DNA of 64,000 bases, from NCBI GenBank assembly GCA_963765285.1, contig CAVXVR010000006.1, positions 310,001 through 374,000 on the forward strand, in the 5' to 3' direction. Below the pieces are notes generated by a model. The model saw nothing but the letters and a program-made list of their open reading frames with translations. It was not told where the DNA came from and ran no database searches. Each line of letters opens with the position of its first letter. The stretch's first letter is position 1. Origin of the DNA: CAVWZH01 sp963765285 (GTDB taxonomy: Bacteria > Acidobacteriota > Terriglobia > Terriglobales > Acidobacteriaceae). Below, piece by piece: positions 27,261 through 35,641 of the stretch. A program made the position numbers and the translations under genes.

Positions 27261-28748
27261 ATGGCGGAAGAACTCACTCTCTTGCAACGGCCGATGTGGC
27301 CTCCGGCGCCTACGCTTCGCGACCTGGTGGCCGTGTTGTTCCGGCAGCAAAGGCTGGCTGTGGCTTCATTTGTGCTGACGCTGGTTGCTGTGCTGCTCTA
27401 CGGAGTTCTTGCACCCACTTACAAGGCGCATATGAGAGTGCTAGTGCGACGCGGGCGAGTCGACCCGCTGGTGACTCCAACGCCTAGTCAGGCCACGCAA
27501 TTTGAACACCCCGAAGTAACGGAAGAGGAGCTGAACTCCGAGCTGCAGTTGCTGGGAGATGACGAGATTCTTGGGCGGGTGGCACAAAGCTCCGGGCTGG
27601 CCAGCGAAGAGAGCTGGACCGAACAGTTATTCAGTAGAACCCCGGAGGAACGGCTGGCGCAGGCGGTGAAACGGATGCACCGCAGGCTCGATATTCAGGC
27701 GTTGAAGAAGACGAATCTGATTGAAGTGACGTACGCATCGGCCGATCCGGAGCGGGCAGCGGGAGTGCTGCACTCTTTGGCTCAGGCTTATCTGGAAAGA
27801 CACCGGCAAGTGCGGCGACCTTCGGGAGAATTCACCTTTTTCGAGCAACAGGTGGAGCAGTCGAGGACTGGGCTGCTAGATGCCGAGATGCAGTTGATGG
27901 ATTTCACCCGCGATCAGGGAGTGGTGTCGGCAGCCGCGGAACGAGACACCACCTTGCAGAAACTGGCTGACATTGAGGCCGACCAGGGACAGACCCGCAT
28001 TGCGATCAGTGAAGCGGCACAACGCCTTCGCGTGCTGGGCTCGCAGTTGAGTTCGTTCCCTGAGCGGAGCACCACCATACTGCGCAGCGCGGACAATCCT
28101 CAATTGATGGAGAAAATGAAATCGCAACTACTGGAGCTTCAGCTTAAGCGGACTGAGCTGCTGAGCAAGTTCGAGCCGACTTACCGCCTGGTGAAAGAAG
28201 TAGACCAGCAGATCGCAGAAACCGAGGCCACGCTGGCGACGGAAAAACAGACTCCGCTGCGGGACGAAACCACCGACCGGGACCCAAACCACCAGTGGGT
28301 GCAGGCGGAACTGATGAGAACACAAGTCACGCTGGTGGGCCTGGAGGCGCGGGCATCGGCCAACACAACCTTGCAGGCTCGCTACCTTTTGGCCGCGCAA
28401 AGGTTCGGCAATGAAGCCATCAAGCAGGAGGAACTTTTGCACGATTTGAAGGCCGCGGAAGAGAAATATCTCCTGTATGTGAACAAGCGCGAGGAAGCCA
28501 GGATCGGAGACGCGCTGGACCAGGGCGGCATCTTGAATGTCACGCTGGCGGAGGAACCGCAAATCCCGGCTCTGCCCGCACATCCAGCCTGGATGTATGG
28601 GGCGATGGGTTTTGTGCTTGCCGGCACCATGAGCACGGGTTTGGCTTTCGCGGCGGATTCGCTCGACCCCGCGTTTCGGACTCCAGAAGAAGTCATCTCC
28701 TACCTGGGTACGCGGGTGCTGGCCTCCTTACCGGAAGGAAGCGGGTAG
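27261..28748 (+). CDS. Wzz/GumC-type polysaccharide chain-length/co-polymerase protein
   Basis: 495 residues. The first transmembrane helix is at about 31-50 (LAVASFVLTLVAVLLYGVL), followed by the Wzz-type periplasmic start YKAHMRVLVRRGRVDP. A long coiled-coil region spans about 185-415, with GNVR-type features. The second transmembrane helix is at about 443-465 (MYGAMGFVLAGTMSTGLAFA). There is no kinase domain; the partner ATPase-like gene follows. Such proteins couple polymerisation by Wzy to export by Wza and set chain length. It is 2 bases downstream of the export gene. Confidence 0.9.
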   Translation: MAEELTLLQRPMWPPAPTLRDLVAVLFRQQRLAVASFVLTLVAVLLYGVLAPTYKAHMRVLVRRGRVDPLVTPTPSQATQFEHPEVTEEELNSELQLLGDDEILGRVAQSSGLASEESWTEQLFSRTPEERLAQAVKRMHRRLDIQALKKTNLIEVTYASADPERAAGVLHSLAQAYLERHRQVRRPSGEFTFFEQQVEQSRTGLLDAEMQLMDFTRDQGVVSAAAERDTTLQKLADIEADQGQTRIAISEAAQRLRVLGSQLSSFPERSTTILRSADNPQLMEKMKSQLLELQLKRTELLSKFEPTYRLVKEVDQQIAETEATLATEKQTPLRDETTDRDPNHQWVQAELMRTQVTLVGLEARASANTTLQARYLLAAQRFGNEAIKQEELLHDLKAAEEKYLLYVNKREEARIGDALDQGGILNVTLAEEPQIPALPAHPAWMYGAMGFVLAGTMSTGLAFAADSLDPAFRTPEEVISYLGTRVLASLPEGSG

Positions 28749-28777
28749 AAGATCGCCACTTATCACCACACAATCTC

Positions 28778-29509
28778 ATGAGCACACACGCAGAGTTCCT
28801 CCATCAAACGCTGAACGACCAGCCAGCCAGAATATTCGGCTTCGAAGTGGCCGAGACGGTTGCCCGCGACTCACGACGAGCCGCGTGTTGGTCGGAACTT
28901 TATGGTGAGCAACAGATTCGGGGCCTGGTGCGGCAGGTCTTTTTCCCCGGATGGCCAAAACCGGCGCGGCAAGTGGTTTTCAGTGCCGTGCAAGACGGAG
29001 ATGTCGGGGGCCTTTGTATGCAGGTGGGGGAAAGGCTGGCGGCACAGATTCCGGGCAGCGTTTGCGTGGTTGACGCGGCGACTCCGGGTGGTGAGGAGAG
29101 CAGTGAGGACGCTGATATTTCAGCGCCCGCGGGTTTCGGCGAATCGCACTCTTTCCGCGACTGGGCGAAACAGATTTCTGGCAAATTGTGGTCGGCTCCA
29201 TTGAACAGGTTCGCCGGGGCAAACGGGAATGGTTGGCCACCCGACGCAGTCTCCATGGCTCTGCGGGAACTCCGGCTGGAATTCGACTACACGGTCGTAC
29301 AAGGGCCGCCAGCTGGCATCTCGAACGAACCCGCGCTGCTGGGACAGTGGAGCGACGGTGTCATCCTGGTTCTCGAGGCGAATGCCACACGCAAACTGGC
29401 GGCGCAAAGAGCCAAACAGATGTTTCAGGAAGCCAATGTGCGATTGCTAGGGGCAGTATTGAGCGGGCGCAGGTTTCCGATTCCCGAAGGCATTTACCAC
29501 CGGCTGTGA
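28778..29509 (+). CDS. CpsD/BY-kinase-like protein with degenerate nucleotide-binding motifs
   Basis: 243 residues with the layout of a tyrosine autokinase ATPase domain, but the key residues are missing. At the Walker A position (about 72-80) the sequence is QDGDVGGLC instead of GEGKT-type, so the P-loop Lys is lost. The A-prime strand VCVVDAATP (95-103) keeps its Asp. At Walker B, YTVVQGPP replaces the usual DTPP, so the Asp is lost. A Tyr-rich tail is also absent. It follows the Wzz-type gene where CpsD normally sits, so it is inferred to be a non-catalytic partner of the co-polymerase. Confidence 0.72.
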   Translation: MSTHAEFLHQTLNDQPARIFGFEVAETVARDSRRAACWSELYGEQQIRGLVRQVFFPGWPKPARQVVFSAVQDGDVGGLCMQVGERLAAQIPGSVCVVDAATPGGEESSEDADISAPAGFGESHSFRDWAKQISGKLWSAPLNRFAGANGNGWPPDAVSMALRELRLEFDYTVVQGPPAGISNEPALLGQWSDGVILVLEANATRKLAAQRAKQMFQEANVRLLGAVLSGRRFPIPEGIYHRL

Positions 29510-29609
29510 AGCATAGTCGTACCTCGGATAAAGCTTAACGTGACCGACTTTCACGCAATGCGATTGGGACTGAAGTAGCGGAGCTTTGTCCGGCCCATCC
29601 TCACCGCCG

Positions 29610-30140
29610 ATGATTTCCCTGCCCATCCGGTTTTCCGCGCTGGCTTGGGAAAGAACCTGGTATGCCCTTCAGACGCGTTACCGGTTCGAAAGAAAAGTGG
29701 TGAGACAACTCGAGAGCAAGAGCGTGGAAACTTTTGCCCCGGTGCGGTCAGAGATCCATCGCTGGAGCGACCGTCAAAAAGTTGTCTCCGTGCCGCTGTT
29801 CTCCGGCTACGTGTTTGTACACCTGCAGGCCTCGCTGGCTTCGCGGCTGGCGGTGCTGAGGACGGAAGGCGTGATCAGCTTTGTGAATCTCCGCGGCGCG
29901 CCGATCGCCATTCCCGGCAAGCAGATCGAGGACTTGCGGCAACTCCTTTCACACAAAGTACCTTGTTTTCTCCATGCTTTCTTGAAGGCCGGACAAAGGG
30001 TCAGAATCCGGGGCGGCTGCCTCGACGGCCTCGAGGGCATTCTGGAGGAAAGCCGGCAAAAGACGATGGTGATTTCTCTCGAATGCATTGAGCGCTCGGT
30101 CGCAATCGAGATTGCGGGATACGAATTGGACCCGGTCTGA
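29610..30140 (+). CDS. NusG-like specialised transcription antiterminator (RfaH/UpxY type)
   Basis: 176 residues from ATG 29610; a TTG at 29586 would add eight residues. NGN domain at about 12-110: WYALQTRYRFERKVVRQLES, KSVETFAPVRSEI, and the hallmark SVPLFSGYVFVHL. KOW-like C-terminal domain at about 125-170 (GQRVRIRGGCLDGLEGILEE). Specialised NusG paralogues load onto RNA polymerase at long surface-polysaccharide operons and suppress premature termination. Its position inside the exopolysaccharide run, 2 bases before the glycosylphosphotransferase gene, fits that role. Confidence 0.88.
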   Translation: MISLPIRFSALAWERTWYALQTRYRFERKVVRQLESKSVETFAPVRSEIHRWSDRQKVVSVPLFSGYVFVHLQASLASRLAVLRTEGVISFVNLRGAPIAIPGKQIEDLRQLLSHKVPCFLHAFLKAGQRVRIRGGCLDGLEGILEESRQKTMVISLECIERSVAIEIAGYELDPV

Positions 30141-30142
30141 GC

Positions 30143-31732
30143 ATGTCCTCAGGAGCGATATTCGAGTCGGGAGGCGCAAATCGCCATACTCCCCTGCCGA
30201 TCGCACTGGCGGCCGAGAGCCCACATCCGAAAAAGAAAGCGGAGTCGGCTCGCTGGGACGCAGGCTTCTGGGCGGGCGGGCGAGCGGAAAGAAACCCCGA
30301 AGGAGACAAGGCAGACCGCACATCCTGGCACGCATTTCTCCCGCGCGCGGTCACCCACTGCCGCTTCTCGGCTGCCAGCAATCCAGTGACTGACATGTTG
30401 CTCGTGGGCTTGAGCTTTGCGATGGCTCTTGAGTTCAGTGGTCTGCTCAGGACGGCTTTCGCCTGGGATGCGCCCGCAGCTCGTTCGCAGTGGGGTGTGA
30501 TCCCGGTCCTGGCCGGGCTGTTCTCTCTGTTGAACTCCTCAGAAGGACTTTACAACGACACGCGCAGCGATCCGCAGCGGGTGAGAAGCATCCTAGCGAA
30601 ATCGATGGCCTGGGCAATCCTGCTGACCAGCGCCGCGCTACTTTCGAACCAACACCTCGTGGTTCCTCTGGGGACTGTCGCTGCAGGCGGCCTTCTCGCC
30701 TACGCAACGTTGTGTATTTGGAGGAAGTGGCAGTGGTGGAGAACGGCACAGTGCCGTGCCCGGGGGGAAGGAATGCGAAATGTTCTGATCGTGGGGGCAG
30801 GCGCTTTGGGGCAAGAAGTGGCGGAAGCGCTGTCCCGAGATGTTGCGGCGGAACGTACGCTGGTTGGGTTTCTCGACGAAACCGCTACGGGACACGGCGC
30901 GATAAGGGGCAAACCCGCCGACCTCAACGCGATTGCACGGGCCCATTTTGTGGACGAAGTGATCCTGGCGATTCCGAACCAACCGGAATTGGCCCACCGG
31001 GTGGAACGGGAAGCTCGGCGCTGCCGGCTCGATATAAAAGCGGTATCCGAATTACTTCCCCAACCAATACGGGCTGAAGTCGAGCATCTCGGCCGCTTGC
31101 CCCTCCTGACCCTGCATGAGGAACCGCTCCCGGTACTAGGTCCTTTGTTGAAGCGGGCCTTCGACATCGTGTTTTCGACGGCTTCGTTGTTAGCCGCAGC
31201 GCCGCTGCTTGCGGGCATTGCCCTGGCGGTGAAACTCGATTCTCCCGGTCCGGCTTTTTATCGCGCGCCACGGGCTGGGAAAAAAGGCCGGACGTTTCCC
31301 TGCTTCAAGTTCCGAACCATGATGGTGGACGCTGACATTCTGAAAGAGGGCCTGCGTGAGCGTAACGAGCGTTGTGGCCCATTTTTCAAGATCGGCGATG
31401 ATCCGCGGATCACGCGATTGGGCCGTCTGCTCCGGCGTTACAGCATGGACGAACTCCCGCAGCTTTGGAATGTGTTGCGCGGCGAAATGAGCGTTGTGGG
31501 GCCAAGGCCTCACCCGCTGGATGACTGTCAGCGTTACCAGCTTGAGTATCTTCGGCGGCTCGATGTGAGCCCAGGAATCACCGGTCTTTGGCAAGTGACC
31601 GCGCGGCACGACGCTTCTTTTCAGCGCGGCCTGGCGCTTGATCTGGAATACATCGAGCATTGGAGTTTTTGGAGTGACGTACGCATTCTCTGCCGCACGG
31701 CCGCGGTGGTGTGGAAAGGCAGCGGAAAATAG
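30143..31732 (+). CDS. Polyprenyl-phosphate sugar-1-phosphate transferase (WcaJ/PglC family)
   Basis: 529 residues. It starts polysaccharide repeat-unit synthesis by moving a sugar-1-phosphate onto undecaprenyl phosphate. A low-complexity N-terminal 70 residues precedes about four membrane helices (80-195). A CoA-binding-like Rossmann domain follows (MRNVLIVGAGALGQEVAEAL; FVDEVILAIPN). After the membrane hairpin (FDIVFSTASLLAAAPLLAGIA) comes the catalytic domain with FKFRTMMVDAD, RRYSMDELPQLWNVLRGEMS and VVGPRPHP. The start could be further downstream, since the first 75 residues are not family-like. The stop overlaps the next GTG start by one base. Confidence 0.92.
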   Translation: MSSGAIFESGGANRHTPLPIALAAESPHPKKKAESARWDAGFWAGGRAERNPEGDKADRTSWHAFLPRAVTHCRFSAASNPVTDMLLVGLSFAMALEFSGLLRTAFAWDAPAARSQWGVIPVLAGLFSLLNSSEGLYNDTRSDPQRVRSILAKSMAWAILLTSAALLSNQHLVVPLGTVAAGGLLAYATLCIWRKWQWWRTAQCRARGEGMRNVLIVGAGALGQEVAEALSRDVAAERTLVGFLDETATGHGAIRGKPADLNAIARAHFVDEVILAIPNQPELAHRVEREARRCRLDIKAVSELLPQPIRAEVEHLGRLPLLTLHEEPLPVLGPLLKRAFDIVFSTASLLAAAPLLAGIALAVKLDSPGPAFYRAPRAGKKGRTFPCFKFRTMMVDADILKEGLRERNERCGPFFKIGDDPRITRLGRLLRRYSMDELPQLWNVLRGEMSVVGPRPHPLDDCQRYQLEYLRRLDVSPGITGLWQVTARHDASFQRGLALDLEYIEHWSFWSDVRILCRTAAVVWKGSGK

Positions 31733-33062
31733 TGGCCACAGCCGGGCAGGCGTCGGCGCAGTCGTGGGGACCGCGAGGCGTTCAGGTGGTCCTGGTGAGT
31801 TTCTTTCGGCCACTGCGGGCGTTGGTCGTATCGCCGGCGTGGATCTTCCTGCTGATGCTGGCTGCCATGTTGTTCCATTCTGCCGATGTTCCGTTCTATG
31901 AACTCGACCGCATCGCTTTCGCTTTGCTGGCGTTTGTTGTGGGTCTGCGCATGCTGGCACGGCGCGATGCGCTGCAACTCAGCGGGCCGGTCGTGTGGCC
32001 TATGCTGGGATTGCTGGCGCTGGCGCACGTTTTCATTGCTTCGCCAGCCTTATAGCGCCGAATCCTGGAGTGTATTCGCCGCCAAGTGGCTTGTGCCCTT
32101 CACGCTGTTCGAATTGGCAGGATCAGTCTTTTCTGATTTCGTGGCATTACGCAAGTTTGAGATTTTCGCAATGGTGGTTCTGGCGTACCTGAGTTTGATT
32201 GCAGTCTTTCTTTCTCTTTGATTCCAAGTCGCTGATTTTTCCCCGCTACATTCTGGACGAAAGCCTCGGCATCCACGCTGACCGGGCGCGCGGGCCGTTT
32301 CTGCAAGCGGTGGCCAATGGGGTGTCGCTCAACCTGCTCGCTCTGATTGCTCTGGATTCTTTTCGACGGCGGCGATTGCCGGGGATCATTGCACTGGGAT
32401 TGGTTGTGGTGGTTCCGCTTGCCGCATTGGCCACAAGAACCAGGGCGGTATGGCTTTCGTTTTCCGGATCAGCGCTGGTCTTGCTGTTTTCGTGTTATCC
32501 GCGGGTGCGCCGCACGTGCCTGGTCCTGGCGGTTGCGGGCACCGTGGGTCTGGGCACGATGGCCTTTATGGGAATTCAAGACGACAGTATGTCTGAGCGT
32601 TTGCAGGAACGCGGGCCGGTGGATTTCCGGCTGGCAGTGTATCAGGCCGGCTGGGAAATGTTCCTGGAGAAACCGTTGCAAGGTTGGGGCGCGGAGGGGA
32701 TGCAGTCGGAGCTGACCCGCCGCATCAGTGACTTCCATCAGGAAGCATTCTATTTTCACAACACATACCTGGAGATTGTTGTGGAGTACGGGTTGCTCGG
32801 TTTGGGATTGTACGTCTGGCTGGTGATCGACCTCTTCCGGCTGGGGCGTATTCGCCAGCCTCATGTGCCTTCTCCCGAGGGCACGTTCTTCGATGAGGGT
32901 TTGCGTTCGATCTGGCCGGTTATGCTCGGGGTTTACCTGCTGCACGCAAGCTTCGTGGTGATGAATTACCAGTTCGTGAATGGCCTTCTGTTTACCGTGG
33001 CAGGCGTACTGGCGATGCAAAACCGCCGGGCCCGGCCAACATTTCATGCCTCCCCAATCTGA
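31732..33062 (+). pseudogene. O-antigen polymerase/ligase (Wzy/WaaL-like), two frame breaks
   Basis: GTG 31732 overlaps the upstream stop (TAGTG) and opens a polytopic protein (WIFLLMLAAMLFHSADVPFY; IAFALLAFVVGLRML). The frame ends after FIASPAL. One base too many at about 32047-32052 separates it from YSAESWSVFAAKWLVPFTLF, which in turn ends after AVFLSL. A second extra base in the pyrimidine run 32206-32219 separates it from FLFDSKSLIFPRYILDE and the rest. Removing one base at each site gives about 442 residues. The large loop has the Wzy_C-type pattern RLAVYQAGWEMFLEKPLQGW and FHNTYLEIVVEYGLLGLGLY. It should polymerise the repeat unit. It overlaps the flippase start by 17 bases. Confidence 0.75.
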
Positions 33063-34338
33063 GACGGTGGAAGATGCTACGCTGCGCGGCGGGGCTTACC
33101 TGGCTGCGCGGTACGGGTTGGGAGTTCTGATCAGCGTGGGTAACATGCTGATCATGACCCGGTGGATCGGCCCGCATGCCTACGGGTTGTTCGTCACTGC
33201 GATAGGCATGGTTGCGTTTCTTGCCACCTTAGCCCGTGGGGGCATCGACACCTATCTGGTGCGGCGCGAAGAAGTTCCTGATCGGCATGTCTACAGCGTG
33301 GCCGCCACTTTGATCGTTAGTATCGCATTGGGATTGGCTCTCGCCGGTGGGCTTGTCACCCCAGTCCTGGTGCAGTGGTTCAAGAGCCGTGAGTTTGTTC
33401 TTCCGTATCTCGTCCTGCTGCTAACGGTCCCGCTCACGGCATTGACTGGAGTCTTCATAGCAGCACTGGAACGAAAACTGGATTTCGGAAGCGTGGCGGG
33501 CATTGAACTCGGAGGGCAGGTGCTGGGTTTTCTGGTATCGGCGGCACTAGCGTGGTCACGACGCGGAGTATGGGCTCCGGTGGCGGGGCAGATGGTCTGG
33601 CAGATCTATGTTCTAACAGCTGCGGGTCTTTCGGCCAGACTTCTCGTTCGTCCGCAGATCGATCGCGCACAAATGCGGGAGATGCTTTCGTACGGAGTCG
33701 GCTTGACGGCGTCACTTCGCACCTGGCAACTGCGGACCCTGGTCAATCCTTTGATCGTTGGTCGATTCTGTGGAACCGAGGCAGTGGCATTCGTAGCGCT
33801 GGCGCTCCGCGTCGCTGAAGCTTTGGGGACAGTTCGCCTCGCTGCCGGGCGTATGGCGATTGCGGCACTGTCGCGGCTCCAGAGCCAGCGCGAACAGTTT
33901 CGCAAGACTCTGGAATACGCCCTGTATCTACAAGTGGTGAGTCTTGGGCCTTTGCTGGCCGGGTTTGCATTGTGCGGTCCGTTCCTCGTGCGGCACGTCA
34001 TGGGGGCAAGGTGGATGCCTGCGCTTGCTGTCTATCCCTTTGTCGCCGCGGGAGTGCTCATCAACTCCGTATACAACCTGCAAGCCTCGGCCCTGTTTGT
34101 GATGGGACGGCAATGGCTGGTGATGCGCTCATATACAGCACATGTCCTGCTGCTGGGCGCGGGCACTGTCATGCTGGTGCCGCGCATGGGCATCACGGGT
34201 TATGGCTGGGCGGAGTTGTTGGCGTGCGGCGCCTATATTCCCCTTCATTCCGGTCTTACACCCCGGGCGGCCATCTCTTATCGACGGCTCGCACCCTGGG
34301 TCGTCGCTTTTTTGGCAATCCTGTTCGTGCCCGTCTGA
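33046..34338 (+). CDS. Polysaccharide flippase (Wzx/RfbX-like)
   Basis: 430 residues from ATG 33046 (MPPQSETVEDATLRGG); the longer frame from 32980 lies inside the upstream gene. About 12 membrane helices, with the MATE/Wzx-like start RGGAYLAARYGLGVLISVGNMLIMTRWIGPHAYGLF shared across the family. It moves lipid-linked repeat units across the inner membrane. Internal features include ALERKLDFGSVAGIELGGQ and YNLQASALFVMGRQWLVM. The C-terminus ends soon after the last helix (WVVAFLAILFVPV). The gene is co-directional with the neighbouring glycosyltransferases. Confidence 0.87.
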   Translation: MPPQSETVEDATLRGGAYLAARYGLGVLISVGNMLIMTRWIGPHAYGLFVTAIGMVAFLATLARGGIDTYLVRREEVPDRHVYSVAATLIVSIALGLALAGGLVTPVLVQWFKSREFVLPYLVLLLTVPLTALTGVFIAALERKLDFGSVAGIELGGQVLGFLVSAALAWSRRGVWAPVAGQMVWQIYVLTAAGLSARLLVRPQIDRAQMREMLSYGVGLTASLRTWQLRTLVNPLIVGRFCGTEAVAFVALALRVAEALGTVRLAAGRMAIAALSRLQSQREQFRKTLEYALYLQVVSLGPLLAGFALCGPFLVRHVMGARWMPALAVYPFVAAGVLINSVYNLQASALFVMGRQWLVMRSYTAHVLLLGAGTVMLVPRMGITGYGWAELLACGAYIPLHSGLTPRAAISYRRLAPWVVAFLAILFVPV

Positions 34339-34375
34339 AAACCAGGACAAGCGCCAGGCCCACATTTCGACGTCC

Positions 34376-35641
34376 ATGAGAAAAATCGCATATCTCGCCA
34401 ACCAATTCCCTTCCTCACTGGAACCGTATGTCTGCGACGAGATCCTGGAATTGCGTAAACACGGATTCGCCGTGGTCCCGTGTAGTGCCCGTGAGGCGGG
34501 CGCGAATCTGGTGAAAGAGACGCAGAAGGCTCTGGCCGCGGAGACGCTGTATCTCGAGCCTTTGCAAATCAAGCTTGGCCTGCAGGCGGCATGGCTGTGC
34601 GTGCGCCAGGCGGAAAATCTCGGGGATCTTTTACGGCGCGTTCTGCTGCAAGGCGAAGAACCGCTGGGCCGCCGGGCGAGGGCCCTGCTGCATACCTGGC
34701 TCGGCGCGTACTATGCGCTCCGGCTCAAGGCACAGGGAGTACACCACATCCATGTTCACCACGGATATTTTGGGTCTTGGATCGGAATGGTTGCGGCGCG
34801 CCTGCTGGGAATCGGATTCAGCATGAGCCTGAATGGCTCCGATCTGTTGCTGCACCGGGCCTATCTCGACATCAAGCTTCAGCATTGCAGGTTTTGCCTG
34901 ACAGTCTCGGAATTCAACCGGGCCCACATACTGAGGCATTACCCGCAGATCGCCCCCCAGTTGGTGATCGTGCAGCGCATGGGCGTGGATATTGCGCCGG
35001 ATAACACGGCCGAAGCTGTTTCGACTAGACCGGAGCGCGGTCTCACGATGCTGACAGTTGGCAGATTGCATCCCGTTAAAGATCATGCGTTTCTGCTGCG
35101 GGCGTGTGAACAGCTCAAGCGCCGTGGCTTCAACTTCAGATGTTACATCGTGGGCGAAGGTCCGGAGCGGAGGTCGCTCGAGGGTTTGATGCGGAGTCTG
35201 GATATAGAAAACCAGGTCCATCTGTTGGGTTATCTGTCTCAGCCACAACTTGAAGATCTCTACGCGGCATGTGATGTGGTCGTGCTCACCAGCCGCAGCG
35301 AAGGCATCCCCCTGGTGTTGATGGAAGCCATGGCGAGAGAGAAAGTGGTGCTGGCGCCCGCGATTACAGGGGTTCCGGAATTGGTGGTGGATGGAGAGAC
35401 GGGTTTCCTTTACTGGCCTGGGTCAGTCAAAGACTTTGTGGCGCGGGCTGAGGAAATTTCGCGTTTACGGTTGGCCCTAGATCCGATGCGGCGCGCCGCC
35501 CGGCAACATGTAAAGGAACATTTCGATCGAGAGAAAAACCTGCACGCGCTCGCCGAATTGTTTCTCGAACGTATTCCTGACTCACCTACCCCTGACAGTC
35601 ATGCGAATCCTCTACTGCAACAAGTACAACTTCCCGTTTAG
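34376..35641 (+). CDS. GT4-family glycosyltransferase
   Basis: About 421 residues from ATG 34376 (MRKIAYLANQFPSSLEPYV), the family-like start. The upstream open frame from 34142 overlaps the flippase and is not family-like. GT-B fold: the N-terminal acceptor domain has HVHHGYFGSWIGMVAARLL and SLNGSDLLLHRAYL. The C-terminal nucleotide-sugar domain begins at LTMLTVGRLHPVKDHAFLLRA and has VGEGPERRSLEGL and the E-x7-E motif in SRSEGIPLVLMEAM. It adds a sugar to the lipid-linked repeat unit in the cytoplasm; donor and linkage are unknown. It overlaps the next gene by 41 bases. Confidence 0.9.
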   Translation: MRKIAYLANQFPSSLEPYVCDEILELRKHGFAVVPCSAREAGANLVKETQKALAAETLYLEPLQIKLGLQAAWLCVRQAENLGDLLRRVLLQGEEPLGRRARALLHTWLGAYYALRLKAQGVHHIHVHHGYFGSWIGMVAARLLGIGFSMSLNGSDLLLHRAYLDIKLQHCRFCLTVSEFNRAHILRHYPQIAPQLVIVQRMGVDIAPDNTAEAVSTRPERGLTMLTVGRLHPVKDHAFLLRACEQLKRRGFNFRCYIVGEGPERRSLEGLMRSLDIENQVHLLGYLSQPQLEDLYAACDVVVLTSRSEGIPLVLMEAMAREKVVLAPAITGVPELVVDGETGFLYWPGSVKDFVARAEEISRLRLALDPMRRAARQHVKEHFDREKNLHALAELFLERIPDSPTPDSHANPLLQQVQLPV

